A DNA stretch of 64,000 nucleotides from positions 62,001 to 126,000 of the forward strand of contig NZ_QAYC01000012.1 in assembly GCF_003053725.1 (NCBI RefSeq), written 5' to 3'. The position numbers and the translations under genes were made by a program. This stretch comes from Rhodovulum kholense. Lineage in GTDB: Bacteria; Pseudomonadota; Alphaproteobacteria; Rhodobacterales; Rhodobacteraceae. The notes under the pieces are model-generated. The model was not told the origin of the DNA. It saw nothing but the letters and a program-made list of their open reading frames with translations, and made no database searches. Below, piece after piece: positions 25,757 through 33,621 of this stretch (position 1 is the first letter of the stretch; each line of letters begins with the position of its first letter).

Positions 25757-27804
25757 CCGGCGAGGTGATCTTCGACCCGCTGCTGCCGCTTCCCTTGCTG
25801 TGGGCCGCGGTGGCGCTGGCCGTTCTGATGGTGGGCTTCGCGCTCTGGCGCGGGCTTGGCGGCTGGTGGCTGCGCGGGCTTGCCGCCGTCGCGATCCTGG
25901 CTGCGCTGGCCAACCCGTCCCTGCAGACCGAAGAGCGGACGCCGCTGTCCGACATCGTGGTGCTGGTGGTCGACGAAAGCGCCTCGCAGCGGCTTTCGGA
26001 CCGGCCTGACCAGACCGCCCGTGCGGTCGACAGGGTCCGCGCCGAGGTGGCCGCGCTGGACAATACCGAGCTGCGGATCGTGCGTTTCGGGGATGGCGCG
26101 GGCGACGAGGGCACGATGCTGATGACGGCCCTGTCCGAGGCTCTGGCCGAGGTGCCGCGGGCGCGGTTGGCGGGCGCGATCCTGCTGACCGACGGGCAGC
26201 TGCACGATCTGGACCGCGCGCCGTCGCTGCCCGCGCCGCTTCATGCGCTCCTGACCGGGCAGGAGGACGATTGGGACCGGCGGCTGGTGGTCAAGAACGC
26301 ACCCGCCTTCGCGATCCTCGGCGAGGAAGTCACGCTGACCCTGAAGATCGAGGATCAGGGCGCGGTCCCCGAGACCATGGGCGGCACGACCTCGGTCACC
26401 GTCGCGGTCGATGGCGGCGAGCCGCAAAGCTATCGCGTGCCCATCGGTCAGGATCTCGACGTGCCGGTGGTGCTCGATCATGCCGGGCAGAACGTGATCC
26501 AGTTCTCGGTGGCCGAGCAGCCGGGCGAGCTGACCGACCGCAACAATGCTGCGGTGGTCCAGATCAACGGCGTGCGCGACCGGCTGCGGGTGCTGCTGGT
26601 GTCGGGCGAGCCGCATCCGGGCGAACGGACCTGGCGCAACCTGCTGAAATCCGACAGTTCCGTCGATCTGGTGCATTTCACCATCCTGCGGCCGCCGGAC
26701 AAGCATGACGGGGTGCCGGTGTCCGAACTGTCGCTGATCGCCTTCCCGACGCGCGAGCTGTTCCTCGACAAGATCGACGAATTCGACCTGATCATTTTCG
26801 ACCGCTACAAGCGGCGCGGCATCCTTCCGGCGGTCTATTTCGACAATGTGCGGAATTATGTCGAGAAAGGCGGCGCGCTGCTGATCGCGGCCGGGCCCGA
26901 TTTCGCCGGGGCCGAGTCGATCTACCGCTCGCCGCTGGCCGACATCCTGCCCGCCGAGCCCAGCGCGCGGGTGATCGAGCAGGGCTACCGCCCCGAGATC
27001 ACCGATCTCGGCCAGCGCCATCCGGTGACCGAGGGGCTCAAGGCCGAGGCGGGCGGCGCCTGGGGCCGCTGGTTCCGGCTGGTCGACCTGGTGCCGAAGC
27101 GGGGCGAGGTGGTGATGAGCGGGATCGACAACCGCCCGCTGCTGGTGCTGGATCGTGTCGGCGAGGGGCGGGTGGCGCTGCTGGCGTCGGACCATGCCTG
27201 GCTCTGGACCCGGGGCTTCGAGGGCGGCGGCCCGCAGCTTGAACTGCTGCGGCGGCTCGCGCACTGGATGATGAAGGAGCCCGAACTGGAGGAAGAGGCG
27301 CTGAGCGCCACGGCCGAGGGGCAGGTGATGACCATCACCCGCCGGTCGCTGTCCGAGGACCCGCGAAGCGTCGAGATCGCGCGCCCCGATGGCGGCACCG
27401 ACCGGCTCGATCTGACCGAGACCGCGCCGGGCCGCTTTACCGCGACCTATGAAGGGCCCGAGATGGGGCTTTACCGGCTGACCGACGGCACGCTTGAGAC
27501 GGTGATCGCGCTTGGCCCGGCCGCGCCCCGCGAGTTCGAAGAGACCATCGCCAGCGGGGCCCGGCTGGACGCCCCGGTCGCGGCCACGCGCGGCGGCATC
27601 CTGCCGCTTCATGCGGGCATGCCCGATCTGCGCACGGTGCGCGAGGGCCGCCGCGCCCATGGCCGGGGCTGGCTCGGGATCACCCCGCGCGGGGCCTATC
27701 TGACCAGCGATGTCACCATCACGCCGCTGGCGCCCGCCTGGGTCTTCCTGCTTCTGGCCGCGCTGCTGAGCGTCGGAGCCTGGCTGCGCGAGGGGCGGCG
27801 CTAG
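25753..27804 (+). CDS. Large membrane protein with glutamine-amidotransferase-like fold (Bat-type operon)
   Basis: 683 residues overlapping the DUF4159 gene by ATGA. Two N-terminal helices (residues ~10-50) and one C-terminal helix (~660-678) frame an extracytoplasmic region. DIVVLVVDESASQRL resembles the start of a VWA domain, and the middle (FDNVRNYVEKGGALLIAAG) resembles a class-I amidotransferase-like domain without the catalytic triad. Such proteins end many alphaproteobacterial MoxR-DUF58-BatA operons. Function unknown. Confidence 0.83.
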   Translation: MTGEVIFDPLLPLPLLWAAVALAVLMVGFALWRGLGGWWLRGLAAVAILAALANPSLQTEERTPLSDIVVLVVDESASQRLSDRPDQTARAVDRVRAEVAALDNTELRIVRFGDGAGDEGTMLMTALSEALAEVPRARLAGAILLTDGQLHDLDRAPSLPAPLHALLTGQEDDWDRRLVVKNAPAFAILGEEVTLTLKIEDQGAVPETMGGTTSVTVAVDGGEPQSYRVPIGQDLDVPVVLDHAGQNVIQFSVAEQPGELTDRNNAAVVQINGVRDRLRVLLVSGEPHPGERTWRNLLKSDSSVDLVHFTILRPPDKHDGVPVSELSLIAFPTRELFLDKIDEFDLIIFDRYKRRGILPAVYFDNVRNYVEKGGALLIAAGPDFAGAESIYRSPLADILPAEPSARVIEQGYRPEITDLGQRHPVTEGLKAEAGGAWGRWFRLVDLVPKRGEVVMSGIDNRPLLVLDRVGEGRVALLASDHAWLWTRGFEGGGPQLELLRRLAHWMMKEPELEEEALSATAEGQVMTITRRSLSEDPRSVEIARPDGGTDRLDLTETAPGRFTATYEGPEMGLYRLTDGTLETVIALGPAAPREFEETIASGARLDAPVAATRGGILPLHAGMPDLRTVREGRRAHGRGWLGITPRGAYLTSDVTITPLAPAWVFLLLAALLSVGAWLREGRR

Positions 27805-27840
27805 GCGTCAGCCGGGGGAAAGGTCCTTGCCAAGCCGCGA

Positions 27841-27865
27841 AACCGGTCATATTTTTTGACCGGTT
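27841..27865. promoter_or_regulatory. Putative operator of the glcDEF operon
   Basis: AACCGGTCA, 7 bases (TATTTTT), then TGACCGGTT: a perfect 9-base inverted repeat ending 19 bases before the glcD ATG. The left half-site and the spacer length are the same as at the site upstream of the FCD/GntR regulator gene, which supports one regulator for both. It could also form a hairpin in the leader. Confidence 0.65.
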
Positions 27866-27884
27866 CGAGGGAGGAGAGCCCGAC

Positions 27885-29318
27885 ATGCAGATGCCCGCCC
27901 CGGATGCCCGGGTGATGGCGAAGAAGGATCATGTGCTGCGCCGCCTGATGGCGGTGCTGCCCGAAGACGCCGTGATCCACGACCCGACCGCGACCCGCGC
28001 CTATGAATGCGACGCCCTGACGGCCTATCGCTGCCCGCCTCTGGCCGCCGTGCTGCCCGCCTCGACGGCCGAGGTCGCGGCAGTCCTGAAGATCTGCCAC
28101 GAAGAGCGCGTGCCGGTGGTGCCGCGCGGGTCGGGGACGTCGCTGGCGGGCGGCGCGCTGCCGACGGCCGACAGCGTGATCCTCGGTGTGGCGCGGCTGA
28201 ACGAGGTGCTGGAGGTCGATTATCCGAACCGGTTCATCCGGGTGCAGGCGGGGCGCACGAACCTGTCGGTCACCGGCGCGGTCGAGGGCGATGGCTGGTT
28301 TTACGCGCCCGACCCGTCCTCGCAGCTGGCCTGTGCCATCGCGGGCAATATCGGCATGAACTCGGGCGGCGCGCATTGCCTGAAATACGGGGTGACGACC
28401 AACAACCTGCTGGGCGTGACCCTGGTCATGATGGACGGCACCGTGGTCGAGATCGGCGGCGCGCATCTCGACGCCGCAGGCTATGACTGGCTGGGGGTGA
28501 TCTGCGGGTCCGAAGGCCAGCTTGGCGTGGTGACCGAGGCGACGTTGCGCATCCTGCCCAAGCCCGAAGGGGCGCGCCCGGTGCTGATGGGGTTCGACTC
28601 GTCGGAGGTGGCTGGCGCCTGTGTCGCCGACATCATCCGCGCGGGCGTGTTGCCGGTGGCGATCGAGTTCATGGACCGGCCCTGCATCGCCGCGACCGAG
28701 GCTTTCGCGGGCGCGGGCTATCCCGATTGCGAGGCGCTTCTGATCGTCGAGGTCGAGGGCTGCCCGGCCGAGATCGACGAACAGCTGGCCCTGATCAAGC
28801 GGATCGCCGAAGGCCATCGCCCGGTGGCGCTGCGCGAAAGCGGGTCGGCCGAGGAAAGCGCGCGGATCTGGCTGGGGCGGAAATCGGCCTTCGGGGCGAT
28901 GGGGCAGCTGGGCGATTACATGTGTCTTGACGGGACCATCCCGGTTTCGGCCCTGCCCGAGGTGCTGCGCAGGATCGGCGAGCTGTCGGCCGAGATGGGG
29001 CTGAGGGTCGCGAATGTCTTTCACGCGGGCGACGGCAACATGCATCCGCTGATCCTGTTTGATGCCAATGCGCCGGGCGATCTGGAGCGCTGCGAGGCAC
29101 TAGGGGCAGAGATCCTGAAGCTGTGCGTCAAGGCGGGCGGCTGTCTGACCGGTGAACATGGCGTCGGCGTCGAGAAACGCGATCTGATGGGGGTGCAGTA
29201 CCGGCCCGAGGATCTGGACGCGCAGATGCGGGTGAAGGACGTGTTCGATCCGGACTGGCTGCTGAACCCCGCGAAGGTGTTCCCGCTGGAGGCTAGCGCG
29301 GGGCGGCGCGCGGGGTGA
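27885..29318 (+). CDS. glcD: Glycolate oxidase FAD-binding subunit GlcD
   Basis: 477 residues of the FAD-linked oxidase (PCMH-type) family. VPVVPRGSGTSLAGGALP and GNIGMNSGGAHCLKYGVTTNN bind FAD; HAGDGNMHPLI and GGCLTGEHGVGVEKR near the C-terminus are the usual active-site blocks. With GlcE and GlcF it oxidises glycolate (or D-lactate) to glyoxylate, feeding electrons to the membrane. This suits a phototroph that makes glycolate through Rubisco oxygenase activity. A GGGAGGAGAG ribosome-binding site precedes the start. Confidence 0.93.
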   Translation: MQMPAPDARVMAKKDHVLRRLMAVLPEDAVIHDPTATRAYECDALTAYRCPPLAAVLPASTAEVAAVLKICHEERVPVVPRGSGTSLAGGALPTADSVILGVARLNEVLEVDYPNRFIRVQAGRTNLSVTGAVEGDGWFYAPDPSSQLACAIAGNIGMNSGGAHCLKYGVTTNNLLGVTLVMMDGTVVEIGGAHLDAAGYDWLGVICGSEGQLGVVTEATLRILPKPEGARPVLMGFDSSEVAGACVADIIRAGVLPVAIEFMDRPCIAATEAFAGAGYPDCEALLIVEVEGCPAEIDEQLALIKRIAEGHRPVALRESGSAEESARIWLGRKSAFGAMGQLGDYMCLDGTIPVSALPEVLRRIGELSAEMGLRVANVFHAGDGNMHPLILFDANAPGDLERCEALGAEILKLCVKAGGCLTGEHGVGVEKRDLMGVQYRPEDLDAQMRVKDVFDPDWLLNPAKVFPLEASAGRRAG

Positions 29319-29319
29319 A

Positions 29320-29342
29320 GGGGGGCTGTCTGCCCCCCTCTT
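29320..29342 (+). terminator. Terminator-like hairpin between glcD and glcE
   Basis: GGGGGGC and GCCCCCC pair around TGTCT and are followed by TCTTGT. A second small inverted repeat (TTGTCC/GGACAA, 29341-29356) adjoins it. Both lie inside the glc operon and could lower glcE/glcF expression relative to glcD. Confidence 0.5.
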
Positions 29343-29368
29343 GTCCTGCCGGACAATTCACCCCCCGA

Positions 29369-29390
29369 GGGTATTTGGACCAAGAAGAAT
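29369..29390 (+). repeat. GGGTATTT...CCAAGAAGAA element, copy C
   Basis: GGGTATTT-GGA-CCAAGAAGAAT, 51 nt after the glcD stop. Its last two bases are the first two of the glcE start codon, so the AAGAAG of the element lies close to where a Shine-Dalgarno sequence would be. Confidence 0.85.
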
Positions 29391-30486
29391 GATGAGACCT
29401 GAGACAGAGGCCGAACTGGCTGGGATCGTGGCCGGGGCGGAAGGGCCGCTGCGGATCGAGGGCGGGGGCACGCGCGGTATGGTCGGTGCCGAGGGCGACG
29501 CGTTGAGTGTCGCGGGGCTTTCGGGCGTGGTGCTGTACGAGCCCGGGGCCCTGACCCTGGTCGTCAGGGCGGGGACGCCCCTGGCCGAGGTTGAGGCGGT
29601 GCTGGCGGGCGAGGGGCAGCGGCTGGCTTTCGAGCCGATGGATCACCGGCGGCTTCTGGGCCGCGACGGCGTGCCGACGATCGGCGGGGTGGCGGCGGCG
29701 AATGTGTCGGGGCCGCGCCGGGTGCAGGCGGGTGCCTGCCGGGATGCGATGCTGGGGGTCCGTTTCGTCGACGGGCGCGGTCGGGTCATCCGCAATGGCG
29801 GGCGGGTGATGAAGAACGTCACCGGCTACGATCTGGTCAAGCTGATGGCGGGCAGCCGGGGCACGCTGGGCGTGCTGACCGAACTGGCGGTGAAGGTGCT
29901 GCCGGTGCCCGAGGCGGCGGCGGTGCTGGTTCTGGAGGGGCTGGATCCGCAGGCGGCGGTCGCGGCGATGTCGGCGGCGCTGGGCTCGCCCTTCGAGGTG
30001 TCGGCGGCGGCGCATCTGCCCGAGGCGGGCGAGACCTGGCTGCGGCTTGAGGGGTTTGCGGCGTCGGTTGCCTATCGCGCCGGGCGGCTTGGGGCGCTGC
30101 TGGACCGGTTCGGTCCGGCGCGGGTCGTCGAGGCGCCGGAGGAGGTGGCGGCGATGATTCGAAGGCTGCGCGACGTCGAGGATTTCGCCGACCGGCCGGG
30201 CGACGTCTGGCGGATCTCGGTCCAGCCCTCGGACGGGCCGCGCGCCGCCGAGGCGGTTGCGGCCGAGGCGGCGATCTACGACTGGGGCGGGGGGCTTGTC
30301 TGGGTGCTTGTGCCGGAAGGCCATGACATCCGCCCGGCCCTGGCGGGGCTTGCCGGGCATGCGGTACGGGTGCGGGGGGCGGGACCTCTGGCAAGCCCGG
30401 AACCGGCGCCGCTGGCGGCGCTGGCCGCGCGGCTTCGGGCCGAGTTCGACCCCAGGGGTCTTTTCAATCCCGGCGCGATGGGCTGA
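29389..30486 (+). CDS. glcE: Glycolate oxidase subunit GlcE
   Basis: 365 residues, a second FAD-binding subunit. GPLRIEGGGTRG, RLLGRDGVPTIGGVAAANVSG and GRVMKNVTGYDLVKLMAGS are typical GlcE blocks. It starts at tandem ATG codons directly abutting repeat copy C, with no conventional Shine-Dalgarno other than the AAGAAG of the repeat. It precedes glcF by 4 bases. Confidence 0.92.
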   Translation: MMRPETEAELAGIVAGAEGPLRIEGGGTRGMVGAEGDALSVAGLSGVVLYEPGALTLVVRAGTPLAEVEAVLAGEGQRLAFEPMDHRRLLGRDGVPTIGGVAAANVSGPRRVQAGACRDAMLGVRFVDGRGRVIRNGGRVMKNVTGYDLVKLMAGSRGTLGVLTELAVKVLPVPEAAAVLVLEGLDPQAAVAAMSAALGSPFEVSAAAHLPEAGETWLRLEGFAASVAYRAGRLGALLDRFGPARVVEAPEEVAAMIRRLRDVEDFADRPGDVWRISVQPSDGPRAAEAVAAEAAIYDWGGGLVWVLVPEGHDIRPALAGLAGHAVRVRGAGPLASPEPAPLAALAARLRAEFDPRGLFNPGAMG

Positions 30487-30490
30487 GCCG

Positions 30491-31780
30491 ATGCAGACGA
30501 ATTTCACCGAAGAGCAGTTGCAGGATCCCGGGATCGCGCGCGCCAACGAGATCCTTCGGGCCTGCGTACATTGCGGGTTCTGCACCGCAACCTGCCCGAC
30601 CTATCAGGTGCTTGGCGACGAACTCGACAGCCCGCGCGGGCGGATCTACCTGATCAAGGACATGCTGGAAAGCGGCCGGCCCGCCGATGCGCGCACCGTG
30701 CGCCATGTGGACCGCTGCCTGTCCTGCTTGGCCTGCATGACGACCTGCCCCTCGGGCGTGCATTACATGCATCTCGTGGATCATGCCCGCGCCCATATCG
30801 AGGCGACCTACCGGCGCCCCTGGCGCGACCGGGCGCTGCGCTGGCTGGTGGCGAAGACACTGCCCTTTCCCGGGCGGTTCCGCGCGGCGCTGCGGCTGGC
30901 GCGGCTGGGCCGGCCGTTTGCGCGGCTGATACCCGATCCGCGGCTGAGGGCCATGCTGGCGATGGCGCCCGCCCGTCTGCCCGCACCGGGAGAGAGCGAC
31001 CGGCCGCAGGTCTTTGCCGCCAAGGGCACGCGGCGGATGCGGGTGGCGTTGTTGACCGGTTGCGCGCAGAAGGCGCTCGACCCCGATATCAACGACGCGA
31101 CGATCCGGGTGCTGACCCGGCACGGGGTCGAGGTGGTTGTGGCGAAGGGCATGGGCTGTTGCGGGGCGCTGACCCATCACATGGGCCGGACGGCCGACGC
31201 CCATGCCCAGGCCGCGCAGGCGATCCGGGCCTGGTCGGCCGAGATCGCGGGCGAGGGGCTCGATGCCATCGTCGTCAACACCAGCGGTTGCGGCACCACG
31301 GTGAAGGATTACGGCCACATGTTCCGGGGCGATCCGCTGGCCGAGGCGGCGGCGGAAGTGGCGGCGCGGGCCGTCGATATCACGGAACTGCTGGAACGGC
31401 TGGATCTGCCGCCGGGCCGGGGCGGGCTGCGGGTGGCCTATCACGCGGCCTGTTCGTTGCAGCACGGGCAGAAGGTGAAGGACGCGCCCAAGGCGGTGCT
31501 GCGCCGCGCCGGGTTCGAGGTGGTCGAGCCGGTCGACGCGCATCTGTGCTGCGGCTCGGCCGGGACCTATAACCTGCTGCAGCCCGAGATTGCCGGGCAG
31601 CTGAAGGCCCGGAAGGTGCGGACGCTGGAGGCCAAAGCGCCCGACGCCATCGCCGCGGGCAATATCGGCTGTATCGCGCAGATCGGGTCGGGCACCGGGG
31701 TGCCGGTCCTGCATACGGTCGAGCTGGTCGACTGGGCGACGGGTGGGCCGCGGCCACGGGCGCTGTCGGGCCGGGACTGA
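30491..31780 (+). CDS. glcF: Glycolate oxidase iron-sulfur subunit GlcF
   Basis: 429 residues. Two [4Fe-4S] ligand sets, CVHCGFCTATCPTY and CLSCLACMTTCPSG, occur in the first 90 residues. The C-terminal half has two CCG domains (GMGCCGALTHHMG and HLCCGSAGTYNLL), which bind further clusters or heme-like partners. It passes electrons from GlcD/GlcE to the quinone pool. Last gene of glcDEF. Confidence 0.94.
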   Translation: MQTNFTEEQLQDPGIARANEILRACVHCGFCTATCPTYQVLGDELDSPRGRIYLIKDMLESGRPADARTVRHVDRCLSCLACMTTCPSGVHYMHLVDHARAHIEATYRRPWRDRALRWLVAKTLPFPGRFRAALRLARLGRPFARLIPDPRLRAMLAMAPARLPAPGESDRPQVFAAKGTRRMRVALLTGCAQKALDPDINDATIRVLTRHGVEVVVAKGMGCCGALTHHMGRTADAHAQAAQAIRAWSAEIAGEGLDAIVVNTSGCGTTVKDYGHMFRGDPLAEAAAEVAARAVDITELLERLDLPPGRGGLRVAYHAACSLQHGQKVKDAPKAVLRRAGFEVVEPVDAHLCCGSAGTYNLLQPEIAGQLKARKVRTLEAKAPDAIAAGNIGCIAQIGSGTGVPVLHTVELVDWATGGPRPRALSGRD

Positions 31781-31857
31781 CCGGGAGACGCGCCCGCGTC
31801 CCTGTGGCTCGCGCATGATGCCGCAATATTGCCGCGAGCGAGTGCTAGCGCGGGCCC

Positions 31858-32772
31858 ATGTGCCTGCACCGTTTCCTTCGCCTGCGTCATGCGGATCGGC
31901 CCCGCCGTAGGGCCGGAGTCCGCGCGCCTTTGGGGCGGGCGGGGGTTCTGGCGATGGGGCTGGGGGCGCTGGCCTTGCCCTTGCCGGGATGGGGCGCCGC
32001 GGCCGACCGGCCGTTGCACGCGCTGGTCACCGGCGACGAGTCGCGGGGCTGGGAAGGGGTCGGGCGGCTGGAACTGGGCGGCGGGGGCTTCTGCACCGGC
32101 GCGCTGATCGCCGCCGATCTGGTGCTGACCGCCGCGCATTGCCTGTTCGACAAGGAGACCGGCGGGCGGCTGCCGCTGGAGCGGATGGAGTTTCGCGCGG
32201 GCTGGCGCAACGGGCGGGCCGAGGCCTATCGCGGCATCCGGCGCGGCGCGGTGCATCCCGACTATGCCCCTGGCGCCGAGGCCTCGGTCGGCCGGGTGCG
32301 GCACGATCTGGCGCTGCTGCAGCTTGACCGGGCGATCCGGCTGCCGGGGCTCGTGCCCTTCGGGGTGGCGCCACGGCCCGGGCAGGGCGATGCGGTGGGT
32401 GTGGTGTCCTATGCGCTCGAGCGGTCCGAGGTGCCCTCGCTGCAGGAGGTCTGCCATGTCCTGGCCGGGATCGACGGGGTGCTGATGCTGTCCTGCGAGG
32501 TCGATTTCGGGGCTTCGGGCGCGCCGGTCTTCCGGGTCGAGAACGGGGTGCCCCGGATCGTGTCTGTGGTTTCGGCCAAGGCCGAGATGGATGCCCGGAA
32601 GGTGGCGCTGGGCAGCACGGTCGAGGACGGGCTCGAGATCTTGCGCGCGCGGCTGGCGGCGGGCGGGACAGAGACCGTGGCGCCCCTCGTGCCCGAGGTC
32701 CCGCTTTCGCCGATGCGCCGTTTCGGTGCGGGAACGGCGCGCAGCGCGGGGGCCAAGTTCCTGCGGCCCTGA
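31858..32772 (+). CDS. Exported trypsin-like serine protease (S1 family)
   Basis: About 304 residues. A long Arg-rich N-terminus leads into a signal-like stretch (VLAMGLGALALPLPGWGAAA); translation could instead start at the internal Met before it. The catalytic triad is visible: His in LTAAHCLF, Asp in VRHDLALLQL, and Ser in FGASGAPVF, a variant of the usual GDSGGP with Ala for Asp. It is a periplasmic or secreted endopeptidase of unknown substrate. It stands between glcF and the heat-shock gene. Confidence 0.85.
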   Translation: MCLHRFLRLRHADRPRRRAGVRAPLGRAGVLAMGLGALALPLPGWGAAADRPLHALVTGDESRGWEGVGRLELGGGGFCTGALIAADLVLTAAHCLFDKETGGRLPLERMEFRAGWRNGRAEAYRGIRRGAVHPDYAPGAEASVGRVRHDLALLQLDRAIRLPGLVPFGVAPRPGQGDAVGVVSYALERSEVPSLQEVCHVLAGIDGVLMLSCEVDFGASGAPVFRVENGVPRIVSVVSAKAEMDARKVALGSTVEDGLEILRARLAAGGTETVAPLVPEVPLSPMRRFGAGTARSAGAKFLRP

Positions 32773-32833
32773 GCCCGGAGAGACGGCGGCCAAGCCGACG
32801 CCGAAGATCTGCCGGTAGAGCGGTGCGCGGGGT

Positions 32834-32865
32834 CTTGAAACCGGTTTTCTCCACTCCCAGCTTAT
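32834..32865 (+). promoter_or_regulatory. Candidate RpoH (heat-shock sigma) promoter of the small heat-shock gene
   Basis: CTTGAAA, then 15 bases, then CCCAGCTTAT. This resembles the sigma-32 pattern CTTGAAA...CCCCATNTA, with the -10 part only partly matching. Transcription would begin near 32870, just before the structured leader. Confidence 0.5.
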
Positions 32866-32867
32866 GG

Positions 32868-32953
32868 CTTGCGGGCGCCTTCGGGGTCCGCAAGACCGGC
32901 CCGTCCCGCGTTGGGAGGGTCCCCACAGAGACGACATCGCTCAATGGAGGATG
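32868..32953 (+). promoter_or_regulatory. Putative ROSE-type RNA thermometer in the ibpA leader
   Basis: The leader folds locally into a first hairpin (CTTGCGG/CCGCAAG, 32868-32894, with an inner UUCG-capped stem), a small second one (TCCC/GGGA near 32904), and a last hairpin at 32935-32953. In the last, CAUC-G-CUC pairs with GAG-GAUG around AAUG with the single G bulged. This buries the GGAGG Shine-Dalgarno (32946-32950) and contains the ROSE signature UCGCU (32937-32941) opposite it. Weak, bulged pairing that melts on heating is the known ROSE mechanism, and E. coli ibpA uses the same kind of element. Confidence 0.72.
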
Positions 32954-32958
32954 ATACC

Positions 32959-33441
32959 ATGCGTCACTACGATTTTGCCCCGCTTTACCGTGCCACCGTC
33001 GGCTTCGACCGGGTGGCGGATCTGATGGACCGGGTGATGGCCAGCGACATGGCCCAACCGACCTACCCGCCCTATAACATCGAGAAGACCTCGGATCAGG
33101 GCTACCGGATTTCGGTCGCCGTGGCGGGCTTTGCCGCCGATGAACTGTCGGTCGAGGTCAAGGACGGCGCGCTGGTGATCGCGGCCCGCAAGGCGCCCGA
33201 GGACACCGAACGCAGCTTCCTGCATCGCGGCATCGCGACCCGCGCCTTCGAACGCCGCTTTGCGCTGGCCGATCATGTGCGCGTCACCGGCGCCACCCAT
33301 GCCGACGGCATGCTGCATGTGGATCTGGTGCGCGAAGTGCCGGAATCGCTGAAGCCGCGCCGGATCGAGATTGCGAGCGGCGGCGCGCAACGCATCGAGG
33401 CGCGCGCGGAAGCCGAGCAGCCCGAGGGCGCGGCGGTCTGA
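32959..33441 (+). CDS. ibpA: IbpA-type small heat-shock protein (Hsp20)
   Basis: 160 residues with an alpha-crystallin domain (~residues 35-135). The N-terminus MRHYDFAPLYRATVGFDRV and the blocks YPPYNIEK, GYRISVAVAGF, LVIAARK, GIATRAFERRFALA and PESLKPRRIEI follow E. coli IbpA closely. It is a cytoplasmic, ATP-independent holdase for unfolding proteins. The GGAGG ribosome-binding site, 8 bases before ATG, lies within a ROSE-like hairpin, and a heat-shock-type promoter lies about 120 bases upstream, so control at both levels is likely. Confidence 0.93.
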   Translation: MRHYDFAPLYRATVGFDRVADLMDRVMASDMAQPTYPPYNIEKTSDQGYRISVAVAGFAADELSVEVKDGALVIAARKAPEDTERSFLHRGIATRAFERRFALADHVRVTGATHADGMLHVDLVREVPESLKPRRIEIASGGAQRIEARAEAEQPEGAAV

Positions 33442-33469
33442 TCGACACTGCCAGTTTGTCAGCCGATGC

Positions 33470-33493
33470 GGCGCGCGGGACCTCCCGCGCGCC
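33470..33493 (+). terminator. Terminator hairpin after ibpA
   Basis: GGCGCGCGGGA and TCCCGCGCGCC form an 11-pair perfect stem with a 2-base (practically 4-base) loop, 28 bases after the stop, followed by ATTTGCATT. Confidence 0.6.
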
Positions 33494-33560
33494 ATTTGCA
33501 TTGGGCGGTCATTGTGGGGACGCCGGAAGAAGAGGTGTTTCGCCTTGCTGCGCAAGGCGA

Positions 33561-33598
33561 CCGGGGGCCCGGGAGGCCTTAGCCTCCCGGGCCCCCGG
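33561..33598. terminator. 17-bp perfect inverted repeat between convergent genes
   Basis: Two 17-base arms (CCGGGGGCCCGGGAGGC and its complement) flank CTTA. A smaller hairpin (CGCCTTG/CAAGGCG, 33541-33559) precedes it. Lying 23 bases from the stop of the EF-G-like gene, it probably serves as that gene's terminator on the minus strand and as a bidirectional stop. Confidence 0.65.
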
Positions 33599-33621
33599 GG
33601 CCGGTTGCTGACGGGATCGCG

